The translations under genes and the position numbers were made by a program. The notes beneath the pieces are model-generated. The model was not told the origin of the DNA and made no database searches. It saw nothing but the letters and a program-made list of their open reading frames with translations. Positions 7,503 to 16,736 of a stretch of 42,154 nt of DNA are shown here, piece after piece. Origin of the DNA: an uncultured Clostridia bacterium (lineage in GTDB: Bacteria > Bacillota > Clostridia > Oscillospirales > Ruminococcaceae); contig CANDEV010000022.1 in NCBI GenBank assembly GCA_947383835.1, positions 1-42,154 of the forward strand, read 5' to 3'. Each line of letters opens with the position of its first letter. Within the stretch, counting starts at the first letter, position 1.

Positions 7503-9356
7503 TTAATCGTATATCTTTATTGTAATATCAGGCTCTTTCGTCATATATGTCTCCTCAGTTGTTACAAACGGGTCAAATGGGTCTGCGGGAACAGGCGGGG
7601 GAAAGTCCGGCATCTCCGTGGCGGAAGGCTCTGTTTCCACAGGCTCTGTCTCAGTCTTGGGAGGATTTTTCGCAACGTACACCGTCAGTATCTCTCCCGC
7701 TTCAACATCTATCTTTTCACCCGCGTCCTTGCTTATGCCGTCAACATAGCCCTCTAAGGTCTCGTCAGTCTCTATCTCCTGCTCCTCGTACTTTATGCCC
7801 AGCTCGCCAAGCTTTGCAAAATAATCCTTCTTTGAAAGACCGAGAAAATCAGGTATAACTATATATTTCGGACCGAGACTTACCTTTACGGTTATCTCCG
7901 CGCCCTCGGTATAGGTTTCGTCCTTGGCAATGGTCTGACCGAAGATCTGTCCCTTGGGGTAATTGTCGTTATATTCATAATCTGCCGTGAAAACAAGATT
8001 GCTGTAAGCGTCGGACTTGCTTACGACATCGTAATTCTTACCCGTAAGATCGTTCATAACATACACCATAGCATTGGCAGTAGTTGATATAGGAGCAGTC
8101 AACGGCGGTTCTGACATAGGTTCTAAGCTTATGGACGTTGTTTCGGAATAGCTTCCGTCATAGCCACCAGAAATTGCGGAGATACCCGTAGTATTGGGTC
8201 TTGAGCCTTTGCTTATATCCTCCAGCTTGATTATCATAAATATCATCAAAAAGCCCAGTATAAGGATCACCGCAATGACCGCTATAAACACGCCGTGTCT
8301 GCTGGGGGGAGCTTTTTTCTTTTTACCTGCGGGCATATGCTGCCGCGGGATAGAAATAGTCTGCGTGCTTGAAGAGGATAGCCGTACAGAACCGTATTCG
8401 GGCTGCTCAAAAAGCTGTGTTACAAGCTCTGTTATCGTTTGTATCCTGATCTCGCCGCTCATGCACATACCGTTCATGATGACCTTAGAAACGTTCCTTG
8501 GGATATTGGGGTTCACCTTGGCAGGCTCGATAAGGTTGTCGTCGGAAATTCTGCTTGCGGCGTCCGTAGGAGTAACGCCTGTAAGTATCCTGTATAAAAG
8601 AGCGGAAATTCCGTAAACGTCCGTCCAAGTACCCTGCCAGTTGCTGGAGTTGTACTGTTCAGGAGCTGCAAAGCCGTTGTAAAGTTCGGGGACAAGCTCG
8701 GTGTTTGCCGTTCTTGCGTCCGCAATGCAGAAGCCGATAAGCTTCAGCTCGCCCTTGTCGGTTATAAATATATTTTCGGGAGAAATGCCCCTGTGGACAA
8801 GTCCCGCGTTATGAACAAGAGAAAGCGTGGTAAAAATAGGAGGGAAGAGACGTTTTACCTCGTCCCATGTAAGCTCTCCGGAATTTTGCTTGAGGTATTC
8901 CCCAAGAGTCTGACCCTCAAGCAAGGCAAACACCGCATAGGCGGTATTGTTGTCGCCGAACATATCTATTGCAGCGTTTACATGGTTAAGGGTACGCATT
9001 TTGGAAAGGGTCTTGTTAAGCTCCACAAATTCGGACAAAAAGGTCTTGTACTGCGGCATATAACGCGGGTCTACCTTTATGACGGAGCTGTTTTTTTCTC
9101 TTTCGCAGAGCGAATCCGGCATATATTCCTTAATAGTCACCTTAGTTTCGGTAATTGTGTCAAAGCCAATATAACACGCGCTTTCACCGTTATACGACGT
9201 AAGCTTGCCGACGATATATCTGTCGTTCAGCATAGTCCCCGGTTCAAGATAAGACGGGAGATGAGGAGCACCAACTCTGTAGCCGCAGTTACGGCACACC
9301 TCAGCGTTTTCGTCAATAGGTTCCATGCAGCCGCAGCAAAGATTCAAACGTTCCAA
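7503..9356 (-). CDS. Zinc-ribbon, degenerate Ser/Thr kinase and PASTA protein
   Basis: This 617-residue protein begins with a zinc ribbon (C7/C10 and C21/C24), then a Hanks-type kinase fold (about 44-320), one membrane segment (about 356-377) and two PASTA repeats (about 431-494 and 498-563). PASTA repeats bind peptidoglycan fragments outside the cell, so it probably senses the wall. The lysine K76 and APE (231-233) are kept, but the catalytic HRD is HRG (188-190) and the magnesium-binding DFG is GFC (208-210). It is therefore a likely pseudokinase. The start is TTG at 9356, because AGGAGG lies 7 bases upstream. No PP2C phosphatase lies nearby. Confidence 0.87.
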   Translation of the reverse strand: MERLNLCCGCMEPIDENAEVCRNCGYRVGAPHLPSYLEPGTMLNDRYIVGKLTSYNGESACYIGFDTITETKVTIKEYMPDSLCEREKNSSVIKVDPRYMPQYKTFLSEFVELNKTLSKMRTLNHVNAAIDMFGDNNTAYAVFALLEGQTLGEYLKQNSGELTWDEVKRLFPPIFTTLSLVHNAGLVHRGISPENIFITDKGELKLIGFCIADARTANTELVPELYNGFAAPEQYNSSNWQGTWTDVYGISALLYRILTGVTPTDAASRISDDNLIEPAKVNPNIPRNVSKVIMNGMCMSGEIRIQTITELVTQLFEQPEYGSVRLSSSSTQTISIPRQHMPAGKKKKAPPSRHGVFIAVIAVILILGFLMIFMIIKLEDISKGSRPNTTGISAISGGYDGSYSETTSISLEPMSEPPLTAPISTTANAMVYVMNDLTGKNYDVVSKSDAYSNLVFTADYEYNDNYPKGQIFGQTIAKDETYTEGAEITVKVSLGPKYIVIPDFLGLSKKDYFAKLGELGIKYEEQEIETDETLEGYVDGISKDAGEKIDVEAGEILTVYVAKNPPKTETEPVETEPSATEMPDFPPPVPADPFDPFVTTEETYMTKEPDITIKIYD

Positions 9357-9397
9357 TATCCCTCCTCCTTTCTTTCGGTAAAATCTTTCTGAAAGTA

Positions 9398-9426
9398 ATA
9401 ATATCAGCAAACAGCGTTCTTGTCAA
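9398..9426 (-). promoter_or_regulatory. Promoter of the PASTA gene
   Basis: TTGACA (9421-9426) and TATTAT (9398-9403) are 17 bases apart on the minus strand. The remaining 9427-9684 stretch is AT-rich. It holds a weak inverted repeat (CGGCTTGT/ACAAGCCG, long loop) and nothing else I can name. Confidence 0.7.
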
Positions 9427-9684
9427 TATATTTTCGCAAATTGTAGTAATTTTGTAGCCAAATTGTAATAATTGTAATATTTGAGCCTGAAAAGGTTACA
9501 AAGGTTACAAACTTTTTAACCTTTTAATTATAACAATAAAAAGCTTGTTCGTCAAGCAAAGAGGACTCCGTGCGGTATAAATATGTTAAGTTTGGATATT
9601 TTGATGTTATCATTCGGCTTGTTTTTAGGCACAATTACACAATAAAATACTGCAATGAATTTACAAGCCGTTACAATTACAAAT

Positions 9685-11103
9685 TCAATAGCCCATTTCT
9701 TTTAATTCCGCAACCATTTTCACATATTCCTCACGGGGGTCGAAGCCTTTATAATCCTCCCTCTTCAAGTCAATAGTATCGCCGTGGGAGATCCCTCTGA
9801 CATACCTCGTCTCGTAAACGCCCTTGAACTTCCCCCACTTTGCGGACTCCTCCGTTACCAGACCATCGTTCCTGCCGTATCTGCTCAAAAGCAAGTGGGT
9901 AAATCCCAGAAGATTAAAGCTGAACGGAAACCTCATCACCGAAGCGTAGCTCTGATAATAGACCTTCTCCGAGTCAAGGACCTCCCTGTTAAACTGCTCC
10001 GCGTAGGACGTATTGAACTGGTGACAAAGGGTATAAAAATCAGGATCTGTGTCCCCAAAGCCTTTAAACCTCTTATCCATAAAATCGGACACCTTTCTGT
10101 AAAAGCTGTCGGGGAGCTTGTTCGCCAAGTCAGTTACCTCCGAGCCATGATGCGGCGTACCCACAGTGGTAAGGCTTGCAACATAGTCCTCCATGCCAAG
10201 CATTGATATGGCGTACCGCGAGTCCAGACCGCCCTTTGAGTGAGCAATGATATTCACCTTTTCGCAGCCCGTTTCCTCAATAATTTCAAGAATTTTCTGC
10301 CGTATCAGCTCTGAATTTGTCTCCACCGTGGCGCAGGCTTCCTGATGTCCGTAGTAAATTTTTGCGCCGTTTTTTATAAGCTCCTTAGGAATTCTTCCCC
10401 AGTAGTTAAAATATTTCCAGTCACGGAAGCCCATTCCGTGCACCATTAAAAGCGGGTACTTTGTGGCACAGATCTGTGACTCCACACGCTGACTGTCACA
10501 CGCCGCCCGTGTAGTCTCATAGTCGTATTCGGCTTTTGCGGACCTGTAAAGTCCCACCAAAGCGAAGATACCCACAACAGGCACAGGCAGCAGGAAAAAC
10601 GCCGCAGCGCGCTTTACCACGCCGAGCCGTCTGCACAACACCATAATGCGGATTATTCCGTTAAAACCGTAGCCGAAAATAATAAGTCCCGCGACCACAG
10701 CGTCCCAAATCCAAATTTTTTTCGGGACGCCCCAAAAGCTGTTTTTTATTGCAAATATGTAGAAAACCGTCTGAAAAACGAGAGATATTGCCGTCCACTT
10801 CAGCAATATTTTTCCGCCGTACATCGCTCTTATGCGGACTGTTACTTTATCCTTTTTCTTTTTGTTTCTGTAGGGCTTTACAGCGAGTCTGAACATGAAA
10901 TAGCAAGCCGCCATGCAATACAAAACTATAATTGGTACAGGCGCAGACCTGCTCCAAAGCAGCCACGCTATCGCAACAGTATGCGGCAATGCAGTCATGC
11001 CGATAAGTCTGCCGAGACTGTTCTCAACGGGGAGCTTGTCGATAATGTCCAAAACCATAAGCACAAACGCCGCAAGGTACAGTAGAATACACAGAAAAAT
11101 CAT
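9685..11103 (-). CDS. Membrane-anchored lipase-like alpha/beta hydrolase
   Basis: This 472-residue protein has an N-terminal membrane part with four or five segments (about 1-185) followed by an alpha/beta hydrolase domain. The nucleophile is S289 in AHSKGG, with D413 (GRNDGLV) and H440 (GISHGDT) as probable triad partners; LLMVHGMG at about 218 is the usual oxyanion strand. Family members hydrolyse lipids or other esters; the substrate is unknown. The start is the ATG at 11103 behind AAAGGGG, not an upstream in-frame ATG that lacks a ribosome site. It has its own promoter. Confidence 0.82.
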   Translation of the reverse strand: MIFLCILLYLAAFVLMVLDIIDKLPVENSLGRLIGMTALPHTVAIAWLLWSRSAPVPIIVLYCMAACYFMFRLAVKPYRNKKKKDKVTVRIRAMYGGKILLKWTAISLVFQTVFYIFAIKNSFWGVPKKIWIWDAVVAGLIIFGYGFNGIIRIMVLCRRLGVVKRAAAFFLLPVPVVGIFALVGLYRSAKAEYDYETTRAACDSQRVESQICATKYPLLMVHGMGFRDWKYFNYWGRIPKELIKNGAKIYYGHQEACATVETNSELIRQKILEIIEETGCEKVNIIAHSKGGLDSRYAISMLGMEDYVASLTTVGTPHHGSEVTDLANKLPDSFYRKVSDFMDKRFKGFGDTDPDFYTLCHQFNTSYAEQFNREVLDSEKVYYQSYASVMRFPFSFNLLGFTHLLLSRYGRNDGLVTEESAKWGKFKGVYETRYVRGISHGDTIDLKREDYKGFDPREEYVKMVAELKEMGY

Positions 11104-11161
11104 AATTATGACCCCTTTCGGAAGATAAAGATTAGAGGTTAAAATTGCCGACCTCACACAT

Positions 11162-11190
11162 ATTATATATCATATAATATTGTTTGTCAA
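11162..11190 (-). promoter_or_regulatory. Promoter of the lipase-like gene
   Basis: A consensus TTGACA (11185-11190) and TATAAT (11162-11167) are 17 bases apart on the minus strand. Confidence 0.85.
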
Positions 11191-11258
11191 TATCTATTCG
11201 GGAATTTTCATGCCAAAATATTACAAGCACACCCTCCCCTATTGGGGACATTTTTCGC

Positions 11259-12134
11259 TTAAATAAATTGCGTACCGATACCCTCGTTTGAAAGCAGCTC
11301 AATAAGTATGGAATGGGGAATTCGTCCGTCGATAATGCAGGTCTTTTTCACGCCTCTGCGGACAGCCTCCACACAGCAGTCTATCTTCGGTATCATACCG
11401 CCGCTGATAATGCCCTGCCGCTTCATAAAGGGGACTTCGCTTACCTGCACCGCAGGGATAAGAGTCCCCGCGTCGTCCTTGTCGCGGAGAAGTCCCGCAA
11501 TGTCTGTCATAAGAATAAGATTTTCCGCGCCCAGCTCCGCTGCGATTCTCGAAGCCGCCGTGTCCGCGTTTATGTTGTAGGTCTGACCGTCCTCGCCGCA
11601 AGCGACTGTTGCGATAACCGGAACATATCCGTTTTCAAGCGCGTCGGTAATAGGCGTGGTATTAACGCTCCTTATCTCGCCCACATAGCCTAAATCCACC
11701 TCGCCCTCCATTTTATCGGCAAGTATCATCTGACCGTCAATGCCGCAAAGTCCGAGAGCCTTTCCTCCGTGCTGTGTAAGGTGGGAAACAAGCTCCTTGT
11801 TGACCTTACCCGCCAGCACCATTTTTACAATGTCCACGGTAGCCTCGTCGGTGTACCGCAAGCCGTTTATGAACTTGCTTTCAATGCCCACCCTTTTCAG
11901 CATATCGTTTATTTCGGGACCGCCGCCGTGTACAAGGACTACCTTTACGCCGACCAGCGAAAGCAGCACAATATCACTCATAACGGCGTTTTTAAGCTCC
12001 TCGTTTGTCATAGCGTTTCCGCCGTATTTTACGACAACAATCTTGCCGTTATAACGCTGTATGTAGGGCAGCGCGTCTATAAGCACCTTTGAACGTATTT
12101 CATTTGAAATTTTAACTGCATTTTCTGTATTCAT
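11259..12134 (-). CDS. argB: Acetylglutamate kinase
   Basis: This 291-residue protein is full length for the family. It phosphorylates N-acetylglutamate, the second step of arginine synthesis, in the cytoplasm. The amino-acid kinase motifs are plain: VVKYGGNAM near 35, LVHGGGPEI near 67, and the conserved GMIPKIDCCVEAVRRG near 250. Enzymes of this type are often inhibited by arginine. It is the last gene of the leftward arg series, 49 bases after a histidine phosphatase gene. GGAAGG precedes the start. Confidence 0.95.
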   Translation of the reverse strand: MNTENAVKISNEIRSKVLIDALPYIQRYNGKIVVVKYGGNAMTNEELKNAVMSDIVLLSLVGVKVVLVHGGGPEINDMLKRVGIESKFINGLRYTDEATVDIVKMVLAGKVNKELVSHLTQHGGKALGLCGIDGQMILADKMEGEVDLGYVGEIRSVNTTPITDALENGYVPVIATVACGEDGQTYNINADTAASRIAAELGAENLILMTDIAGLLRDKDDAGTLIPAVQVSEVPFMKRQGIISGGMIPKIDCCVEAVRRGVKKTCIIDGRIPHSILIELLSNEGIGTQFI

Positions 12135-12183
12135 TTTTTATCTTCCTTTCCTACAAATAAAGTTGAGCCTAATATATTTTTAA

Positions 12184-12708
12184 TTACTTCACAGAATTAT
12201 CAAATTTTAATATATCACAATTTCCGATTTTATACCCCAAATATCTGCCGTCTTCAGGTTCTCCTTTAAAGTACGCTTGTGAATAAATAACAACGCCGGC
12301 ATGAGTTACAACAAGTATATTCTTTCCAAAATAATTGTCAGTAATTTCATTCCAAAATTCCGTAATACGATTGCGAAAAACAGTTAAAGGCTCTACACCG
12401 TATCGAGTATCATCAGGGTCGGAAAAGTCTATCATATTTTTTGTATTTGTTAATCCCTCTAATTCCCCATTGCACCTTTCCATAATACGAACATCAAAAA
12501 TTATTTCACCGTTATAAATAATTTTTGCCGTTTTGGCAGCTCGTTTTAAAGGGCTTGAAAATACATAATCAAACTTGATATTTTTTAATTTTTCAGCTAA
12601 TTGCTCAGCCTGCTCAATTCCCGTTTCATTAAGTTCAATATCAGTATGCCCCTGATTTTTGCCCGTTAAATTCCAATCCGTTTGACCATGTCTTACTATA
12701 TAAATCAT
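12184..12708 (-). CDS. Histidine phosphatase family protein
   Basis: This 174-residue protein carries the phosphohistidine motif RHGQTDWN at residues 6-13 and the second catalytic region VVTHAGVV near 143, so it belongs to the phosphoglycerate-mutase-like phosphatases. The substrate cannot be told from sequence; relatives act on sugar phosphates or cobalamin intermediates. It sits between argJ and argB with short gaps and the same strand, so it is probably cotranscribed with them. Its codon use is more AT-rich than its neighbours, which suggests it was added later. Confidence 0.85.
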   Translation of the reverse strand: MIYIVRHGQTDWNLTGKNQGHTDIELNETGIEQAEQLAEKLKNIKFDYVFSSPLKRAAKTAKIIYNGEIIFDVRIMERCNGELEGLTNTKNMIDFSDPDDTRYGVEPLTVFRNRITEFWNEITDNYFGKNILVVTHAGVVIYSQAYFKGEPEDGRYLGYKIGNCDILKFDNSVK

Positions 12709-12723
12709 CTTACCGACCTCGCA

Positions 12724-13983
12724 TTAACTGCGGTAATCCCCATTTATCTTAACATAATCATAAGTAAGATCGCAGCCCCAAGCCGTTGCGGAAACCGTAC
12801 CGCTGTTAAGCTCTATAAGAATTTCTATCTCGTCCTCTTTAAGTATCTTGGCAGCCTTTTCCTCGGAAAAATCCATGTTCAGACCGTTCTTGTAGGTCTG
12901 TATTTTCCCCGCCCTCGAAGCAAGAAAAATATCCAGTTTGTTCACGTCGATATTATCCGTCTCCGCATATCCGACAGCGCAGGCGATACGTCCGCAGTTT
13001 GCGTCCTCGCCGTAGATCATGGTCTTTACAAGAGGGGAACGAATAACACTTTTTGCAACGATAATAGCCGTGTCCAAATCTGGCGCGGAGCTGCACACGC
13101 AGGTTATAAGTTTTGTAGCGCCCTCGCCGTCCTTTGCAAGCATTATTGTAAGGTTTTTCATTACCTGATAAAGGGCGTTTTTGAATGTCTCGTAATCGCC
13201 GTTTTCCGCGGCAATTTCGGTATTCCCCGCAAGTCCCGAAGCGATAAGCATACAGGTGTCGTTTGTGGACTGATCGCCGTCCACGCTTAAACAGTTGTAT
13301 GTAATTTTAACTATCTCGGACAAAGCCTTTTGGAGCATTTCGGGGGACACAGCGCAGTCCGTGGTAATAAAATTCAGCGTGGTAGCCATATTCGGGTGTA
13401 TCATTCCGCTTCCCTTAGCCATTCCGCCGAGATGACACTCTTTGCCGTCCACGGTAAATTTTACAGCGTACTCTTTTTTCACCGTGTCGGTAGTCATGAT
13501 AGCAGTCGCCGCCTGGGCATTTCCCTCATAGGAAAGCTTTTCCGCAAGCAGCGGGACTGCGTACCGAACAGGCTCAATAGGCAAAGTCAGACCAATAACT
13601 CCCGTTGAAGCGACAATGACCTGCTCCGCGGGAATGTTAAGCTGCTCGGCGGTGAGCCTGCACATTTCGAGAGCCTTTTCCTCGCCGTCCGCGTTGCAGG
13701 TGTTGGCGTTGCCCGAATTTACGATCACGGCACGCGCCTTTCCCCCCGATTTCACAAGATTGCTTTTCGTAACGATAACAGGTGCGCCCTTGACCTTGTT
13801 AGAGGTGTACACGCCCGCCGCGCTGCACTCAACGTCCGCGAAGATCATTGCAATATCGTTCTTATTTTTTACGGGGGACTCGTTTCCGTCGGGAAGTCCG
13901 TGCTTTATCCCGCAGTAAAGTCCGCTTGCCTTAAAGCCTTTAGCGGCGCAGATACCGCCGCCGATTGTTTCAAAATTTTCCAT
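12724..13983 (-). CDS. argJ: Bifunctional glutamate N-acetyltransferase/ornithine acetyltransferase
   Basis: This 419-residue protein transfers the acetyl group from N-acetylornithine to glutamate, closing the acetyl cycle; many members also make N-acetylglutamate from acetyl-CoA. The precursor cleaves itself before the nucleophilic threonine in the GMIHPNMATTL motif (about residue 193) to give two subunits. GMIH replaces the more usual GMIA. The start at 13983 is set by AGGAG 8 bases upstream; a longer frame from 14016 has no ribosome site. It lies 15 bases before the histidine phosphatase gene. Confidence 0.95.
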   Translation of the reverse strand: MENFETIGGGICAAKGFKASGLYCGIKHGLPDGNESPVKNKNDIAMIFADVECSAAGVYTSNKVKGAPVIVTKSNLVKSGGKARAVIVNSGNANTCNADGEEKALEMCRLTAEQLNIPAEQVIVASTGVIGLTLPIEPVRYAVPLLAEKLSYEGNAQAATAIMTTDTVKKEYAVKFTVDGKECHLGGMAKGSGMIHPNMATTLNFITTDCAVSPEMLQKALSEIVKITYNCLSVDGDQSTNDTCMLIASGLAGNTEIAAENGDYETFKNALYQVMKNLTIMLAKDGEGATKLITCVCSSAPDLDTAIIVAKSVIRSPLVKTMIYGEDANCGRIACAVGYAETDNIDVNKLDIFLASRAGKIQTYKNGLNMDFSEEKAAKILKEDEIEILIELNSGTVSATAWGCDLTYDYVKINGDYRS

Positions 13984-14021
13984 AGTAATTTCTCCTAATT
14001 TTTTAATATATTCCAATACTG

Positions 14022-14669
14022 TTATTCCAGTATGAATTCTTCACTCCAAAAGCCCGTGTCATATTCCTCCGTGAGACGTGCCGCGCTGTTCTCACCGTAT
14101 GTGCCGTATTCGCAAATAATCGTTAGTTTTTTCTCCGCCTCATCATATTTATAAGTATACTTGTCCTGCAAAAGGCACTTGTTTGAATAATAGCTTTCGT
14201 CGATTTTTCCAAGATTTTTCGCAATAATTCCGTCTATACGGTACACGTCCATATATGTATAATCCCATGTCCCGCCGCTTGTATGGCGTACCCGCTCTCT
14301 CAAAAGAATTTCGTTTCCGTCGGAAAGTGTCAGCCGCTCGGTATCAACCGTGTTTTTTATATTTTCGTACCATAATGGCAAACCCAGCGCAATAATAACA
14401 ACAGTCAATACACGACGGACAATAAATGCTTTTTTTTGCTTTTTGTTAAATTCTTTCACTTTTACTCCGCTAAATGTAATTATATCAGCAGTTAAATAAA
14501 AAACGCAGGTCAAAAAATATTTTTCAAACAAATATCCGAAAAGCAACAATTCTCTTTTCGTAACGTCTAATACGATTATAAGTGCAAGAATTAAAAATAC
14601 ACCCGTAACCTCCACTATATCCAATATTGACATTTTCTTTTTGGTTTTGGTCGTTTCAATATTATCCAT
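14022..14669 (-). CDS. Unknown membrane protein, paralogue of the next gene
   Basis: This 215-residue protein has about three membrane segments in the first 100 residues and a soluble C-terminal part. That part shares a pattern with the gene at 14761-15339: DGN-I-L, then GIIAK, ESYY, and a YNEA/YDEA-EKKLT stretch. The function is unknown. ATG 14669 with GGAGGG 7 bases upstream is the start. A longer frame would run back through the repeat element at 14695-14757, which should not be translated. It lies upstream of argJ on the same strand. Confidence 0.7.
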   Translation of the reverse strand: MDNIETTKTKKKMSILDIVEVTGVFLILALIIVLDVTKRELLLFGYLFEKYFLTCVFYLTADIITFSGVKVKEFNKKQKKAFIVRRVLTVVIIALGLPLWYENIKNTVDTERLTLSDGNEILLRERVRHTSGGTWDYTYMDVYRIDGIIAKNLGKIDESYYSNKCLLQDKYTYKYDEAEKKLTIICEYGTYGENSAARLTEEYDTGFWSEEFILE

Positions 14670-14694
14670 ATCAAACCCTCCGTCCAACACATTC

Positions 14695-14757
14695 GTAGGG
14701 GACGGGTTCCCCGTCCCGTTATCCCGTAACCGCGGTCGGGGAGACCCCGCCCCTACA
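14695..14757. repeat. Family 1 element, core only
   Basis: It holds both GC-rich hairpins in the same order as the copy at 6002-6134 (GGGACGGG/CCCGTCCC, then CGGGG/CCCCG) but lacks the TATAGCAATCC ends. It exactly fills the gap between the two paralogous membrane genes. Confidence 0.75.
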
Positions 14758-14760
14758 AAA

Positions 14761-15339
14761 TCATTCCAATGTAAATTCTTTTTCCAAAACGTCCGGATTA
14801 TATTTACCTTTCGGCTCATCATATCTTAAAATCAACGTCAGTTTTTTATCGGCTTCGTTATATGTATGATCCCATTTATTTTCCTTTAAACAGCACTCAT
14901 CACAGTAATAGCTTTCATAGCAATACCCTATTTTCTTTGCGATAATTCCTTTAACCATATAGACCGTTATTGACGTTTCACTTCTGCTTTTTTTCTCATA
15001 CAATACGATATTATTACCGTCGGGTAAATTTATTTCTTCCTTTGCCGAAAAGCTGCTTACCGTATCTGCAATATCATATACCGAATATAATGCCATAACA
15101 ATAAATAATAAAGAACAAATGATTTTTCTGCCCAAACGGTATTCTTTAACATATTTTATATTCAAAAACAAGCTTAGCAAAGCCATAAGCAAAAAACACA
15201 AACCACGAAAAATACCTTCTGCAATAAAATTGCTAAAGAGATAAAGCGTTTTACCACTTAAAATATTTGGAAAACTCCACCAAATAAGAAAAACCACAAC
15301 CACCATATCTAAAATAACAATTTCTTTTATTCGTTTCAT
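14761..15339 (-). CDS. Unknown membrane protein
   Basis: This 192-residue protein has about three membrane segments (about 8-27, 40-60, 70-92) and a soluble tail like that of the paralogue at 14022-14669. Its ATG overlaps the stop of the MmcQ/YjbR gene as ATGA, so it is translationally coupled to it. A stray family 1 repeat follows its stop directly. It is AT-rich compared with the arg genes. No function can be assigned. Confidence 0.7.
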   Translation of the reverse strand: MKRIKEIVILDMVVVVFLIWWSFPNILSGKTLYLFSNFIAEGIFRGLCFLLMALLSLFLNIKYVKEYRLGRKIICSLLFIVMALYSVYDIADTVSSFSAKEEINLPDGNNIVLYEKKSRSETSITVYMVKGIIAKKIGYCYESYYCDECCLKENKWDHTYNEADKKLTLILRYDEPKGKYNPDVLEKEFTLE

Positions 15340-15704
15340 TCCTGCTCCAGCTCCCTCTGCACTTTCTTTGCAAGCCTGCCCACAACGTATTTGTAAGACC
15401 CGTCTATCATTCTCAAAATTTCCTCGTCGGGAACGCCGCCGTCCAGCCTTACCGTATTAAAATAGGGCTGCTGAACAGGGGGACAGTGATAACCTCTCGT
15501 TACCTCGTCGGGATAAAGATTTCGGTAAAAGTCCCCCGTCATAGCGTCCCCGTTAAAGGTGAGCATGGGTACTCCCTTTAAATGAAAAAGCTGTGCAAAA
15601 ATACGCTTTTTCACCTTGACGCAAACCGTGCCGTCACCGAAGGGACAGTCCTCATACGCGCCTTTTTTTGTCAGGCAGTATTCAAGAATTTTTTCGTGTG
15701 TCAT
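15336..15704 (-). CDS. MmcQ/YjbR family protein
   Basis: This 122-residue protein matches the MmcQ/YjbR fold, a small CyaY-like domain: PFGDGTVCVKV and AQLFHLKG early, then the RGYHCPPVQQPYFNTV region and a C-terminal helix with SYKYVVGRL. Members are described as DNA-binding-like, but their role is not established. It lies between argC and two membrane genes and is coupled to the latter by ATGA overlap. Confidence 0.85.
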   Translation of the reverse strand: MTHEKILEYCLTKKGAYEDCPFGDGTVCVKVKKRIFAQLFHLKGVPMLTFNGDAMTGDFYRNLYPDEVTRGYHCPPVQQPYFNTVRLDGGVPDEEILRMIDGSYKYVVGRLAKKVQRELEQE

Positions 15705-15735
15705 AAAAATTCACCGCCCTACGAGATTTACCGAA

Positions 15736-16683
15736 TTATATCAATCCCGTCGTCTCGTCGATCCCCATCATAATATTCATGCACTGCACCGCCGCACCGC
15801 TTGCGCCCTTGCCGAGATTGTCAAGCCGCGCGCAAAGCAAAATATGATCGTCGTTGCCGAAAACAAAAAGCTGCATAAGGTTTGTGTCCTTAAGCGTATT
15901 CGCCGCAAGGAAACCGTCCTGCAAAACGCCCTCCCCCTGGAACGGCATAACCTTTACAAAATTCTGCCCCTCGTAATGCTCCGACATTACCTCCCAAACG
16001 TGCTGCGCCGAAGTGCGCTTGGACATTGCCCGCAGGTGCAGAGGAATTGTCACAACCATGCCGTTGTAGTAATTGTCAACGATAGGATTGAATATGGGAG
16101 GGTAGGACAAGCCCGTAACCGCCATCATCTCCTTGATGTGCTTGTGCTGCTTGCCCATTGAGTACTGTCTCGGCGAGTTGTACTCGTCAGGCTTGTCGGG
16201 ACCTTCATAAACCGCGATAGCTTTTTTCCCCGCGCCGCTGTACCCCGAAACCGCATGGCATATTACAGGGTAATATGGAGCAATAAGCCCCTCCTTGACA
16301 ATAGGGTACAAAAGCGCGTTGAACCCGCTTGCATAGCACCCGGGTACTGCCACTCTTTTCGAGGACGCTATCTTCGCTCTGTGCTCCGCCGAAAGCTCGG
16401 GCAAGCCGTAAGCCCATGCGGGATTTGTCCTGTGCGCCGTGGAAGCGTCTATAACCCTTGTATTTTTATTTTCCACAAGAGAGACGGACTCTGTTGCCGC
16501 CGCGTCGGGCAGGCACAGGAAAGTGAAGTCGGACTCGTTTATAAGACGTTTTCTTTCAATAACGCTTTTCCGCAGAGCCTCGTCTATCTGAAGCAGCTCC
16601 ACATCGTCCCTGCCCTTAAATCTTTCAACTATCCGCAAGCCCGTTGTACCCTCTTGTCCGTCGATAAAAACCTTGTAAGCCAT
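15736..16683 (-). CDS. argC: N-acetyl-gamma-glutamyl-phosphate reductase, short type
   Basis: This 315-residue protein reduces N-acetylglutamyl phosphate with NADPH, the third step of arginine synthesis. It is the shorter class of ArgC. The nucleotide-binding GQEGTTGLRI is at 9-18, and the catalytic cysteine is C116 in VAVPGCYASG. AAAGGA lies 8 bases before the start. The argH stop is 53 bases upstream, so argH and argC are probably one transcript. Confidence 0.95.
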   Translation of the reverse strand: MAYKVFIDGQEGTTGLRIVERFKGRDDVELLQIDEALRKSVIERKRLINESDFTFLCLPDAAATESVSLVENKNTRVIDASTAHRTNPAWAYGLPELSAEHRAKIASSKRVAVPGCYASGFNALLYPIVKEGLIAPYYPVICHAVSGYSGAGKKAIAVYEGPDKPDEYNSPRQYSMGKQHKHIKEMMAVTGLSYPPIFNPIVDNYYNGMVVTIPLHLRAMSKRTSAQHVWEVMSEHYEGQNFVKVMPFQGEGVLQDGFLAANTLKDTNLMQLFVFGNDDHILLCARLDNLGKGASGAAVQCMNIMMGIDETTGLI

Positions 16684-16736
16684 TTTAAAAATCCTTTCTT
16701 GATCAAGTCAAATAATTACGTTTTTTAATTCCAAAA

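Noticed and set aside
9427..9684. Terminator of the lipase-like gene in the CGGCTTGT/ACAAGCCG inverted repeat
   Set aside because: The loop is over 40 bases long and no T-run follows the stem, so I could not support a terminator call.
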